Shown here piece after piece: positions 1-7,641 of a stretch of 64,000 bases of DNA (positions are counted from its first letter, which is position 1; every line of letters begins with the position of its first letter). Position numbers and translations under genes: made by a program. Origin of the DNA: a virus; IMG/VR virus record IMGVR_UViG_3300050821_006746, positions 45,142 to 109,141 of that record; one strand, 5' to 3'. The notes below the pieces were generated by a model. It ran no database searches. It had not been told where the DNA came from and saw only the letters and a program-made list of their open reading frames with translations.

Positions 1-4
1 TACC

Positions 5-106
5 ATGCAATACATCCTGTGGCCAAACGGAAACGATGCCATATTCACATCTCGTGACGACGCCATAGAGGCTTGTAAACAATTCGAGGAGACGAAAACA
101 AAATGA
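5..106 (+). CDS. Small hypothetical protein (33 aa), possibly 5'-truncated
   Basis: Open frame from an ATG at base 5 to a TGA that overlaps the next gene's start (ATGA). The product begins MQYILWPNG and is not recognised. The window begins too close to judge a ribosome site, so the true start may lie upstream. The overlap puts it in the same operon as the following genes. Confidence 0.5.
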   Translation: MQYILWPNGNDAIFTSRDDAIEACKQFEETKTK

Positions 107-390
107 GCGAAGAGAGACAAATTGAAATTCGCCCTTTTGGCCAAATTGTTTGTCATCGCACGCCGTCTAACCCGAAGTTTATGCGAGACCAGCATGTGAT
201 ACGTCGCAACGCTACCGATGAGAGCAAGTTGGGCAACTTTGTAGCCTACTGCGAGGATGCGCGGCTTGCTTGGGTCTTCTGGGCAGGCGAGACTGAGGCA
301 AGGAAAGTGCTACTCTCGAATTTGGCATCTATCGAGGATTGGCGTGTTGCTCGTGAACAACAGGCTAACCTTGCGAATTATTGGAAATAG
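103..390 (+). CDS. Hypothetical protein (95 aa)
   Basis: Soluble mixed-charge protein without a recognisable domain; it has no membrane segment and no cysteine cluster. It starts at an ATGA overlap with the preceding gene and ends 10 bases before the deoxyribosyltransferase-like gene, so all three are probably co-transcribed. Confidence 0.7.
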   Translation: MSEERQIEIRPFGQIVCHRTPSNPKFMRDQHVIRRNATDESKLGNFVAYCEDARLAWVFWAGETEARKVLLSNLASIEDWRVAREQQANLANYWK

Positions 391-400
391 GAGCATCAAC

Positions 401-724
401 ATGGAAAAACCGACTATTGTCTGTCTCTGCGGTTCCACTCGCTTCTCAGATGCATTTCACGAAGCCAACTTACGCGAAACCCTGGCAGGCCGCATTGTCT
501 TATCCATCGGTTGCGATTTCAAGAGTGACACCGACCTTTTGCTAGCCGGTGAACTCACTACGGCAGACAAACATCGCCTAGACGAGCTGCACCTGCGTAA
601 GATCGATTTAGCCGATGAGGTGCTTGTGCTCAACGTTGGCGGATACATCGGACAATCGACAAGCAACGAGATTGCCTACGCCCAAAACCACAACAAGCCT
701 ATTCGTTGGCTGGAAGCTTTGTAG
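401..724 (+). CDS. Nucleoside 2-deoxyribosyltransferase-like / SLOG-type small protein (107 aa)
   Basis: Starts at the ATG after TAGGAGCATCAAC; an in-frame upstream ATG at 257 would overlap the previous gene and is not preferred. The N-terminus VCLCGSTRF is the nucleotide-binding beta-strand/loop of phage nucleoside 2-deoxyribosyltransferase-like proteins, and DEVLVLNVGGYIGQST near residue 80 matches their second conserved block. Family members exchange bases on deoxynucleosides or act on related nucleotides. The sequence supports the fold, not the substrate. Possible roles are nucleotide salvage or modification of a nucleotide signal. Catalytic residues are not certain from one sequence. Confidence 0.75.
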   Translation: MEKPTIVCLCGSTRFSDAFHEANLRETLAGRIVLSIGCDFKSDTDLLLAGELTTADKHRLDELHLRKIDLADEVLVLNVGGYIGQSTSNEIAYAQNHNKPIRWLEAL

Positions 725-761
725 TTCGTATTTTACTCCTTCAGTGACAGGAGAACACATC

Positions 762-1133
762 ATGTACACACTCGAAGAACGAGACGGCGCATTATACGCC
801 AAAGAAACGAGCATTAACGAATGGCTTCCGCGCCAGGACGAAAACTGGTACTTGCTCGCCACCCCTTACCGAAATTTCGTTTCGTGGTTTGCTTCTGAGG
901 AAGCAGCTCGCCAACTTCTCGGCATGGAAATCCGTGCTACCATCAACAATCCTGCGGTGGTTTTCCGAAATCACTTAGGTTGGCTTTTCCATCGGGCCGA
1001 CGCCAGTTCTAAACCCGCCTATACCGAATCTACCCCCATACCTTCGCCAAAGATCAAAGGTCGCTGCAAGGTTGTGTGGCACAAAGGCGCATGGCACAAG
1101 GAAACCGTGAAGGGATTGGTGAAAGTCGCATGA
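762..1133 (+). CDS. Hypothetical protein (123 aa)
   Basis: Starts at the ATG after CAGTGACAGGAGAACACATC, a strong ribosome site whose surroundings recur upstream of the genes at 3175 and 16888. The product is rich in Trp and aromatic residues (ENWYLLATPYRNFVSWF) with a basic tail. No family recognised. Its stop overlaps the next start (ATGA). Confidence 0.75.
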   Translation: MYTLEERDGALYAKETSINEWLPRQDENWYLLATPYRNFVSWFASEEAARQLLGMEIRATINNPAVVFRNHLGWLFHRADASSKPAYTESTPIPSPKIKGRCKVVWHKGAWHKETVKGLVKVA

Positions 1134-1327
1134 AACCAAGCCTCAAACTACTCTACTACTCGCTAGAACGAGCGAGCATGACCTACGCCGAAACAGGCTC
1201 ACCCTATGCTCAGCAACGCGCAATTGAACTCATCGGAGAATTGCACCAATGTCTAGACGATGTTGAACAAATCATCCTCTCAGAAGAGCGCACGCCCACT
1301 ACAGGCGAATCGGAGGCGCAAGGATGA
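1130..1327 (+). CDS. Hypothetical helical protein (65 aa)
   Basis: The ATGA overlap with the preceding gene favours the start at 1130 over an in-frame ATG 54 bases upstream. The product is predicted helical and acidic toward the C-terminus, with no known domain. It ends by overlapping the response-regulator start (ATGA), so regulator translation is coupled to it. Confidence 0.7.
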   Translation: MKPSLKLLYYSLERASMTYAETGSPYAQQRAIELIGELHQCLDDVEQIILSEERTPTTGESEAQG

Positions 1328-2016
1328 AAGTTCTTATCGTAGATGAAAATTCTAATATGGTCCACATGCTCTCTGGCCTGCTCAAGCATCAAGTGGGTAT
1401 CGATGTACTGGAGGCCAGTTCTCTCAGGCAAGTCGAGCAAGGCTGGCAGTGGAAACCTGATCTTGTACTCATTGACCCTCTAGACGATACGGGCATCGAC
1501 TTTTGCACCCAACTGCGCAAGAAACATGACCCGCTCATCCTGGCAATGAGCAGAGACAGAGCAAACGAAGCGCCCTATCTCGAAAACGGCGCTGATGCTT
1601 ACATTCAGAAGCCGTTCCTGCCTGAGAAAGTTCTTGCGCATATCCATGCTCTTGCTCGTAGACCACGTTCGCAAGCCAGTATCAATAGCGGCATTATGCG
1701 CATAGGCAACCTGACTATTGACTCAGTGCGCAACCAGGCTCAAGCACAAGACTCTACGATTGCGCTGACTACCATAGAGTGCCGATTGCTCTGGTATCTC
1801 GCCAACAATGCACCGCGTATTTGCTCATATGCTTTGCTAGTCGATTATGCATGGAATATCAATATCCCTTGTGTCCGAGAAAAAACGGACACCAACTTGC
1901 TCAAAGTGTTCATGTTCCATTTGCGCAAGAAACTGGCAACACTTGGCCGCATGGGAACAGTCGAGAATGTTGTAGGCACTGGATATCAATTTATCCCAGC
2001 AGAGGAGCAATCATGA
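1324..2016 (+). CDS. OmpR/PhoB-type response regulator (230 aa)
   Basis: N-terminal receiver domain (about 1-115) keeps the family's key residues: acidic pair D7/E8, phospho-acceptor D51 in LVLIDP, S76 at the Thr/Ser switch and K96 in YIQKPF. C-terminal winged-helix DNA-binding domain (about 130-228) has LTTIECRLLWYLANN and the wing VVGTGYQF. A functional phosphorylatable transcription factor is therefore expected. No histidine kinase gene is seen nearby, so it would take phosphate from a host kinase or a small donor, or work unphosphorylated. It sits in an early operon with ATGA overlaps on both sides. Acquisition from a bacterium is likely; the target promoters are unknown. Confidence 0.93.
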   Translation: MKVLIVDENSNMVHMLSGLLKHQVGIDVLEASSLRQVEQGWQWKPDLVLIDPLDDTGIDFCTQLRKKHDPLILAMSRDRANEAPYLENGADAYIQKPFLPEKVLAHIHALARRPRSQASINSGIMRIGNLTIDSVRNQAQAQDSTIALTTIECRLLWYLANNAPRICSYALLVDYAWNINIPCVREKTDTNLLKVFMFHLRKKLATLGRMGTVENVVGTGYQFIPAEEQS

Positions 2017-2375
2017 GCGACAACGACCTACATCTTGAGATTAACGATAAATGCATCGATAAGGGAACGCCTGTTTTATTGGGCAAAAACACAGTCTTTC
2101 ACTTTTCGCCGCCGCTCAACGAGGATTACTGGATATTCCGTGTCATGCTACACAAAGATCAGGCAGTTGTGGGATTTCCGAAGTACTCAGGAATAGGCAT
2201 TGGCTTTGCTCAAGAGGAGCACTACAACGTTAACCTGCCATACAGGTGCAATGCTGCAATGGTCTACGATCACATCGAAGAGAACAAGCGCTACGATGAG
2301 ATCACCAAAGAGCAGTGCATACAGGCAATACACCTGATCCAAGAAGCAGCAGAACGGTACCAGCAATCACAATGA
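2013..2375 (+). CDS. Hypothetical protein (120 aa)
   Basis: Overlaps the response regulator stop (ATGA), so it is translationally coupled to it. It is beta-rich in the first 80 residues and has a helical, charged C-terminus (QEAAERYQQSQ). No family recognised. Confidence 0.75.
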   Translation: MSDNDLHLEINDKCIDKGTPVLLGKNTVFHFSPPLNEDYWIFRVMLHKDQAVVGFPKYSGIGIGFAQEEHYNVNLPYRCNAAMVYDHIEENKRYDEITKEQCIQAIHLIQEAAERYQQSQ

Positions 2376-2485
2376 CCAGAGACCATCTTTGGCTCGCACT
2401 CAGCGGCGCTCTGCTCGTGGCGTTCGCGCTTGCCGCTATTTGGCTGTTTAGTGCGCATTATTCGCTATTATTTGTTTCGTTTTAG
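2372..2485 (+). CDS. Small single-pass membrane protein (37 aa)
   Basis: ATGA overlap with the preceding gene. The product begins MTRDHLWLAL and has one long hydrophobic stretch (about residues 6-24) followed by a second hydrophobic tail, as in phage mini membrane proteins. The next gene's ribosome site TAGGAGCA contains its stop codon. Function unknown. Confidence 0.55.
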   Translation: MTRDHLWLALSGALLVAFALAAIWLFSAHYSLLFVSF

Positions 2486-2494
2486 GAGCATTTT

Positions 2495-2941
2495 ATGAGT
2501 AAAAGTGGTGGATACCTTGATGTGGTTAATGACGATCTTATCTCTCGACGTGGCTTGACGCTCAGACCACACCCAAAGCAGGTTGTGCTTGAAGGCATCC
2601 AATCTGTGGAGGATAATCGCTTTCCAGATGGTCGTGCCCTGGCACCAATAATTAGCAAACACGAATGTGCGTGCTGGGTATGCCATCCTGAGATGTTTCC
2701 TGATGGTGAAGTTGAGGAAGGGACTGTGAGCGTGCGCAAATGGCTTACACCACGTTTCTGGAAAACGACTCTCGATGGACAACCATGCGGGTTTGTCAAA
2801 GAGGCAAAACCAGGACGACAGGGTCATGTGTGGGTATCACGAACGCCGCCACATGCCTGCTCTTGTGGTAGTCACTATTCTTGCACAATGATGTTGCATG
2901 GCAACGTAACGGTCACACCTGACGGAGATGATTACAAATGA
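2495..2941 (+). CDS. Putative zinc-binding hypothetical protein (148 aa)
   Basis: Strong ribosome site AGGAGCA before the ATG. Two Cys/His groups, CACWVCHP near residue 60 and CSCGSHYSC near 122, look like two halves of one zinc site. A conserved-looking Trp/Arg-rich middle (KWLTPRFWK) lies between. No family recognised. Overlaps the next gene by ATGA. Confidence 0.75.
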   Translation: MSKSGGYLDVVNDDLISRRGLTLRPHPKQVVLEGIQSVEDNRFPDGRALAPIISKHECACWVCHPEMFPDGEVEEGTVSVRKWLTPRFWKTTLDGQPCGFVKEAKPGRQGHVWVSRTPPHACSCGSHYSCTMMLHGNVTVTPDGDDYK

Positions 2942-3138
2942 TTGTACAGCAACCCATCACAGCACAGCAAAAAGCCGAGATGAAGACCCTGGCAAAGCAG
3001 TGCAAGGCAAAGGTCTCATTCAGTGGGCCACACATCGCACTCACAACCAAGTGCTTCTCAGGGCGCTATCCCAACAACATGGACGGCTATAGCGCCGCAC
3101 TGGCAATACTTGAGAAGTTAACGCCGAAACAATCGTAG
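2938..3138 (+). CDS. Hypothetical protein (66 aa)
   Basis: Coupled to the upstream gene by ATGA. Small basic protein without recognised domain. Last gene before a 36-base gap that carries the ribosome site of the methyltransferase. Confidence 0.65.
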   Translation: MIVQQPITAQQKAEMKTLAKQCKAKVSFSGPHIALTTKCFSGRYPNNMDGYSAALAILEKLTPKQS

Positions 3139-3174
3139 TGCATCACTTATCCCGTCAGTGATCGGGAGGACATC

Positions 3175-3786
3175 ATGAATACGCTTATACCCATTGATCC
3201 AATAGAGAATAATTTGTTAGGCAAAAGCAATGAATGGTACACACCATCTCGCTATATCGAAGCCGCAAAGGAAGTCATGGGCGGCATTGATCTTGACCCT
3301 GCTTCGAGTGAAGTAGCCAACAAAACCGTTAAGGCAGCAAGGTACTACACCATCAAGGATAACGGACTCCTGCAGGATTGGCGTGGTCGCATATGGCTCA
3401 ATCCCCCCTATGGACGCACGACTAAAATGCAGGGTCAGCACAAAAGCACCATCTATTTGTTCACCGAAAAGCTTATCAAATCCTATGAGAGCGGAGAAGT
3501 TGAGCAAGCTATCATTTTGGCAACCACTGAGGTAAATGCGCGGTGGTTTTATCCGCTCTGGAAATATCCCATATGCATACCTGACCATCGCGTCCATTTT
3601 ATGGTTGATGAGAAGCTAGAAAAATATTGCCAGATGTTTGGCACCTGCTTTGCTTACCTCGGACCTAACGAAGCTCATTTTACAGAAGTCTTTTCTAGGT
3701 TTGGGCATGTTGTCAAAACCGTTGGACGGCCAGCGCCAAAGCCAATAGCACTAGACCTGTGGACACCAACAAGCGTGGCACCGTAA
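3175..3786 (+). CDS. Phage DNA N6-adenine methyltransferase, Dam-like (203 aa)
   Basis: Matches the phage N-6-adenine methyltransferase family: N-terminal NEWYTPSRYIEAAKEVMGG, then IDLDPASS, and the catalytic NPPYG (class amino-methyltransferase DPPY/NPPY motif) near residue 79, followed by LATTEVNARWF. It would transfer a methyl group from S-adenosylmethionine to adenine N6, probably to protect phage DNA or mark replication or packaging sites. A paralogue with the same block order lies at 34502-35077. Start chosen after GGGAGGACATC. Confidence 0.93.
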   Translation: MNTLIPIDPIENNLLGKSNEWYTPSRYIEAAKEVMGGIDLDPASSEVANKTVKAARYYTIKDNGLLQDWRGRIWLNPPYGRTTKMQGQHKSTIYLFTEKLIKSYESGEVEQAIILATTEVNARWFYPLWKYPICIPDHRVHFMVDEKLEKYCQMFGTCFAYLGPNEAHFTEVFSRFGHVVKTVGRPAPKPIALDLWTPTSVAP

Positions 3787-3936
3787 CGCGTTCCTTAGCC
3801 TCTCAGCACGAGGTGACCCATGACATCATTCAGCGCCTATGCGCTTACTAATAGATACAGATTCACCAACAATAGTTGCAGATTCTTGCAATCACTTGCA
3901 TTTCACGGCAAATTCGTATATCCTAGTACTGACACG

Positions 3937-3971
3937 TTGACTTCGTTAGATCAGTGTGTTATCATGATAAC
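3937..3971 (+). promoter_or_regulatory. Sigma70 promoter with 14-bp palindromic operator
   Basis: TTGACT (3937-3942), 17-bp spacer, TATCAT (3960-3965). The -10 lies inside the perfect palindrome GTTATCATGATAAC (3958-3971), so a dimeric repressor bound there would block polymerase. It drives the small HTH gene at 3992, which may autoregulate. Bases 3787-3936 contain no credible gene. Confidence 0.8.
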
Positions 3972-3991
3972 GAGCGAACAGGAGAACCAAC

Positions 3992-4192
3992 ATGTTTATG
4001 GCAGAAATAGCGTACACGCCAGAGGAGGTAGCAAAGAGGCTCAGCATCACGCCGCGCATGGCAACAGAGTATCTACGAACGGGCAAAATACCGGGTGGGT
4101 ACAAGGTAGCTGGTCAGTGGAGAATAGACGAGCCAGACCTCACGAACTTTATAACAGAGCAGAAGCGCAAGGCTTCACAAAAGGACTCATAG
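3992..4192 (+). CDS. Excisionase-like / MerR-type HTH DNA-binding protein (66 aa)
   Basis: Short helix-turn-helix domain of the helix_turn_helix_17 (excisionase) type: YTPEEVAKRLSITPRMATEYLRTGKIPG, then the typical KVAGQWRIDEPDL wing-like end. Such proteins act as excisionases or small transcription regulators. It follows its own promoter-operator (3937-3971). A second protein of this type is at 20439. Start at 3992 after GGAGAACCAAC; the ATG six bases on is an alternative. Confidence 0.85.
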   Translation: MFMAEIAYTPEEVAKRLSITPRMATEYLRTGKIPGGYKVAGQWRIDEPDLTNFITEQKRKASQKDS

Positions 4193-4412
4193 GGGTTATC
4201 CCCAAAAACGACATTGAGCCACCTAAACTTTGGCGAGTAGCAGGTGGCCCATGAACAAAGATCTCAGCAGAACGTTTAATGCGTTCTGACGAGCGACTTT
4301 GTGTCCATTCACTGGACAAATTAACTATACACTATCCGGCAAGCCGCGTCAAGGTGAAACACCAACGACGACTTGAAACAGCGAGACACATACAAGCGAA
4401 AGAAGGAGAGCG
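4193..4412. promoter_or_regulatory. Non-coding gap with two inverted repeats
   Basis: No gene seen. CAGAACG (4268-4274) pairs with CGTTCTG (4282-4288), a possible terminator stem without a T-run. TGTCCA (4302-4307) and TGGACA (4313-4318) form an operator-like inverted repeat just upstream of an AT-rich TTAACTATACAC, probably the promoter region of the next operon. A clear -35/-10 pair could not be fixed. Confidence 0.45.
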
Positions 4413-4718
4413 ATGAGCACACAACCAACGCCATTGATGATTAAAACTCTAGAGCAAATTGGGAACGACACCGTAACTGGATGGGGCTACAACAACAACC
4501 CGAATGGACAGCGCAACCTCAATGCCAACATAACCCACGCATTGATTAAACGTGGACTGCTAGAGCCTGCTGGTGAAATGTCATGGAGTGGGCAGAACAC
4601 GCCTGTGTACCGTCTCTCTGAGTCAGGGAAGCAAGCATTGAGTGCTGCACTACCGCCCACGACACCGAAAGATGAGTCTTGGAAATTAGTGTTTGCGAGA
4701 GGTGAACAATGGGCATAA
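4413..4718 (+). CDS. Hypothetical protein, possibly winged helix (101 aa)
   Basis: Good ribosome site AGAAGGAGAGCG. The central block THALIKRGLLEP followed by a variable loop and PVYRLSESGKQAL resembles the recognition helix and wing of small winged-helix proteins. The next gene shares this style, so both may be DNA-binding. No specific family recognised. Confidence 0.7.
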   Translation: MSTQPTPLMIKTLEQIGNDTVTGWGYNNNPNGQRNLNANITHALIKRGLLEPAGEMSWSGQNTPVYRLSESGKQALSAALPPTTPKDESWKLVFARGEQWA

Positions 4719-5131
4719 CAAAAATCACGTCAGCGCAACAGCAGATCCTCAACCAAATGCGCAGAGGCTATGCGCTCATTTCTCATATGGACACCAAATA
4801 CCGTTCATTCAACATGCCTGCTGAGCATGGCGGATACCTGCTCAACACAGCGTCTTGTGCCATGAAGCCCGTTCTTCTCTCGACAATTAAAGCCATGCTT
4901 GGTAAAAATCTGATTGCCGAGGAAAAGCGCTATGTCTCATCAGATGGCTTCTGTGGTGAACACCAGACGGAGAGGTGGCGCATTCACTACAAACTCAACC
5001 TGTGCATTCACTGCTATGAGCAGCCTGCTAGCGATCAGTTCAATGGCATGTTCTGCGCTGCATGCGCCAATGAGATGGGTGAGCAGTGGGAAACCGAACA
5101 AAACGAGCGTGTGAAGGAGATGGCGCAATGA
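4709..5131 (+). CDS. Winged-helix plus zinc-ribbon hypothetical protein (140 aa)
   Basis: N-terminal two-thirds resembles a winged-helix fold (LLSTIKAMLGKNLIAEEKRY, then RWRIHY). It is followed by a short zinc ribbon made of CIHC near residue 98 and CAAC near 115. A DNA- or RNA-binding regulator is plausible. Overlaps its neighbour upstream by ten bases and the next gene by ATGA. Confidence 0.72.
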   Translation: MGITKITSAQQQILNQMRRGYALISHMDTKYRSFNMPAEHGGYLLNTASCAMKPVLLSTIKAMLGKNLIAEEKRYVSSDGFCGEHQTERWRIHYKLNLCIHCYEQPASDQFNGMFCAACANEMGEQWETEQNERVKEMAQ

Positions 5132-5325
5132 ACAAAAGAATGATCACGGCTATTACACCCAGGTCTGATTTTGTTGAGGTCGATCTAGCCTGTGGGCACA
5201 CAATACGGTGGTTCCCGTTTAGCGAACAAACCCCTCAGCAATTGGCAGAGCACATGCAAAACCTAACACCCAAGCCAATACAAGTAGGCAAGACAAAGTT
5301 AAATTGCAAGGAGTGCACACAATGA
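5128..5325 (+). CDS. Hypothetical protein with single CxxC (65 aa)
   Basis: ATGA overlap fixes the start (an upstream in-frame ATG at 5086 would lie inside the previous gene). The product has a CGH element near residue 25 and a C-terminal NCKECTQ, together a possible zinc site. Function unknown. Confidence 0.65.
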   Translation: MNKRMITAITPRSDFVEVDLACGHTIRWFPFSEQTPQQLAEHMQNLTPKPIQVGKTKLNCKECTQ

Positions 5326-5624
5326 GCAACGAAGAACGACAAGTATCGTGGATTGGCACACTCCACGTCACGTACAAAGCAGGCGATACCGGTATGATTA
5401 TCCCCGAATATATCCTTGCCCGCATGACACCAGAACTGGTAGCAAGCGAATTGGAAAGCATCGCACGACAAATCAGAGACGGTCAAGTACCGGATCAAGT
5501 CAAGCCGATCGATGAGGTTGATATTCTCCACCTGCGGCAAATTGCAGAGTGGCTAGAGCAACGCTATGGCACATCCAAGGAAACCATCGCGCTCCAGCCA
5601 CAAGCGAAAGGACAACAACAATGA
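5322..5624 (+). CDS. Hypothetical protein (100 aa)
   Basis: ATGA-coupled to the genes on both sides. Predicted mostly helical after residue 30, with an acidic middle and a Gln-rich tail. No domain recognised. Confidence 0.68.
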   Translation: MSNEERQVSWIGTLHVTYKAGDTGMIIPEYILARMTPELVASELESIARQIRDGQVPDQVKPIDEVDILHLRQIAEWLEQRYGTSKETIALQPQAKGQQQ

Positions 5625-5818
5625 TTACTGACGAGGCGATACTACAAGCAATCGAATACAGGATGGATCAGTTAAACGCAACATTCAGCCTTGAGGATGG
5701 GCACATTTGCAGCAATAACGCTGATCTAGGAACCATTTCAAAAGTGTATCATCTTCCACTTCATTGTCTTGCCCAACTAATCTGGAAAAGTAAGGAAGAG
5801 GCAGAGGTGAAAGCATGA
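5621..5818 (+). CDS. Hypothetical protein (65 aa)
   Basis: Coupled by ATGA at both ends. The arrangement ILQAIEYRMDQ... ISKVYHLPLHCLAQLIW could be a small HTH, but this is weak. No family recognised. Confidence 0.65.
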   Translation: MITDEAILQAIEYRMDQLNATFSLEDGHICSNNADLGTISKVYHLPLHCLAQLIWKSKEEAEVKA

Positions 5819-6126
5819 CACCAATCACAGCCGCCGCCACTATCCAGCGCATTGCTGACAGTGGACTCGATATCAGCACTGAGGATTATCGGGCACTGGT
5901 AGAGGTTGCCCAATGGCTAGCGACGTTGCAAGAGCCAGTGAGCACGGAACTTGACGACATAATTGACACACTCGACGAAACAATTGATGAGATTGTAGAT
6001 ACCATCCTTGACGACAACAATGTTGACACCCTCAACGATGAAGAAAGAGTTTCGCCAGAAACGTGGCTTTCTGCAAAAACAGAAATTTTGGCATTGTTGG
6101 CTCAGCGCAAGGAGAAGGCACAATGA
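5815..6126 (+). CDS. Very acidic hypothetical protein (103 aa)
   Basis: The middle is strikingly acidic with near-repeats (DDIIDTLDETIDEIVDTILDD). This could mimic DNA or bind a basic partner, although such runs also occur in ordinary helical linkers. ATGA overlaps with both neighbours. Confidence 0.68.
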   Translation: MTPITAAATIQRIADSGLDISTEDYRALVEVAQWLATLQEPVSTELDDIIDTLDETIDEIVDTILDDNNVDTLNDEERVSPETWLSAKTEILALLAQRKEKAQ

Positions 6127-6371
6127 GCAAACTCAGTTTCGCTTGTGGTCACACCGAAGAGCAAGAGCACGCACTGGTCAATGAGTTCTTTGACGGCTTG
6201 CGCGCTTACATGAAACAGTGTGGGCGCTTCATGGGCAAGCCGATTGCCGAGAACTGGCAAACACTCGACGAGCAAGCAAAAGATCACCACATTAATGTTC
6301 TGTTTGTGCGCCATGCGGTTACGCTCACAAAGTTGGCACACGACGCGATACACGAGGCGACAAAAGCATGA
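6123..6371 (+). CDS. Hypothetical protein (82 aa)
   Basis: Starts at an ATGA overlap; begins MSKLSFACGHTEEQE. Helical, with several His residues. No recognised domain. Confidence 0.65.
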   Translation: MSKLSFACGHTEEQEHALVNEFFDGLRAYMKQCGRFMGKPIAENWQTLDEQAKDHHINVLFVRHAVTLTKLAHDAIHEATKA

Positions 6372-6715
6372 ACCACGAAGGCAAGCACTACATACACACC
6401 ACTAAAGCGTGGTACTACGCTGATTGGGCACCACAGGAGTGGCAAGACGAAATTCGCTTTTTCACAGAGGGATCGGGAGCAATGTACATGCGCTGGTATG
6501 CTCGTCCCAACTTAACATCACGTTTAGAGGTGAACATAGGCGAGATGTATGCACTGACGACACAAACGGAACTACTTTCAACGTTGGCTCACATTGCTGT
6601 GAGCGGCGAGAAAATGGCACCCGATGATTTTCGCGAGATCCTTGAGGAATGTGGTTTTGTGGATAGCACGCCTCTTACACAAAAAGGGCACCCCAACGAG
6701 GAGACACAATCATGA
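6368..6715 (+). CDS. Hypothetical protein (115 aa)
   Basis: Aromatic-rich N-terminal half (WYYADWAPQEWQ) and an acidic helical second half. ATGA overlaps on both sides place it in the same translationally coupled chain. No family recognised. Confidence 0.68.
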   Translation: MNHEGKHYIHTTKAWYYADWAPQEWQDEIRFFTEGSGAMYMRWYARPNLTSRLEVNIGEMYALTTQTELLSTLAHIAVSGEKMAPDDFREILEECGFVDSTPLTQKGHPNEETQS

Positions 6716-6969
6716 TAGGGTTATCAGACATCGCAGAACAGGGCGAAGAATCGGGAAGAGAAGAAGCGGCATGTGATTATCCGTTCCTTCCTGATCCTCT
6801 AGATTATCGAGAATTGCGTCAATATGGGCGTGGTCGTGCGCAAGGCTTATACCGATTACGCGGCAAAGCAGCACGTGTGTTTGCGCACAACTGGTCTATA
6901 GGCTACATAGCTGAGTGCAATTTATATAAACTGGTTTGCTCAGCAGAATTGCAGGAGGCGCAATCATGA
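6712..6969 (+). CDS. Hypothetical protein (85 aa)
   Basis: Begins MIGLSDIAEQGEESGREEAA and has the compact basic segment RQYGRGRAQGLYRLRGKAA. No domain recognised. Coupled at both ends. Confidence 0.65.
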   Translation: MIGLSDIAEQGEESGREEAACDYPFLPDPLDYRELRQYGRGRAQGLYRLRGKAARVFAHNWSIGYIAECNLYKLVCSAELQEAQS

Positions 6970-7184
6970 TAACACTCACCACAGGTGCACATCTCGCCAG
7001 TGTGCGAGAACGCCTCACAGCGCCGCTAGACGAGCAAAGCTATAACGACCTGGCAGTGGTAGCGCTCTTCTACTCGACGCACGCCACGACTGAGCAGCGT
7101 GTTGAGGCGGCATTGCTCTATGTGGAGGTGGTTCGCAAGGCGGCAGAGGCGAGACGAGCAACGCGACAAGATGATATAGCATGA
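6966..7184 (+). CDS. Hypothetical helical protein (72 aa)
   Basis: The start at 6966 is set by overlap with the previous stop. The product is helical with a basic C-terminus rich in Ala, Arg and Lys. Function unknown. Confidence 0.62.
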   Translation: MITLTTGAHLASVRERLTAPLDEQSYNDLAVVALFYSTHATTEQRVEAALLYVEVVRKAAEARRATRQDDIA

Positions 7185-7229
7185 CACGTTGACATAATGT
7201 TGAGACAAGCGAGCAGTAAGGATAGCAAC

Positions 7230-7439
7230 ATGGAACAAGAGAAGCCACTCACAATCGAGCAGCGCATTACTCGTATCCGCCAATGTATGCAGGCTGCGGG
7301 CGAGGATTGCGTAGCATTGGGTAATCAGTGGAGCGAGTTTGGCGATTGGAACAATGGGCCACGCTTCTCTGTTCGCAGTCAGATAATGCCTGAGAATATG
7401 CAGGAAGCCACAAAGGAGACGCCACAAAATGCAATTTGA
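7230..7439 (+). CDS. Hypothetical protein (69 aa)
   Basis: The ATG at 7230 follows GTAAGGATAGCAAC, a plausible ribosome site; an in-frame ATG at 7197 would add 11 residues. Helical N-terminus, then a Trp/Gly segment. It overlaps the next gene by 11 bases. Confidence 0.6.
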   Translation: MEQEKPLTIEQRITRIRQCMQAAGEDCVALGNQWSEFGDWNNGPRFSVRSQIMPENMQEATKETPQNAI

Positions 7440-7638
7440 GCAAGCAACCAAGAACCTGACAGATCGCACTGACTGCAACCCGAATGATTATGAGGCAATT
7501 CAATACTTCCTCATCGAGTTTGCGGAGCACATTCTTATGCATACTACACCTGCGGCAGGGAGCACGATCAAGAAGTATCAGGGGATGTCTGTAGAGCAAA
7601 TCGTGGTGGCTCTTCCCGATATGCCAGAAATGGAGTGA
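7429..7638 (+). CDS. Hypothetical protein (69 aa)
   Basis: Acidic helical protein starting inside the 3' end of its neighbour. No recognised domain. It is followed after three bases by the YopX-family gene. Confidence 0.62.
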   Translation: MQFEQATKNLTDRTDCNPNDYEAIQYFLIEFAEHILMHTTPAAGSTIKKYQGMSVEQIVVALPDMPEME

Positions 7639-7641
7639 CCT

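Noticed and set aside
3820-4254. 144-codon frame through the promoter region and the HTH gene
   Set aside because: It runs across a strong promoter and operator and over the well-supported HTH protein in another phase; its translation is not protein-like and it lacks a ribosome site.
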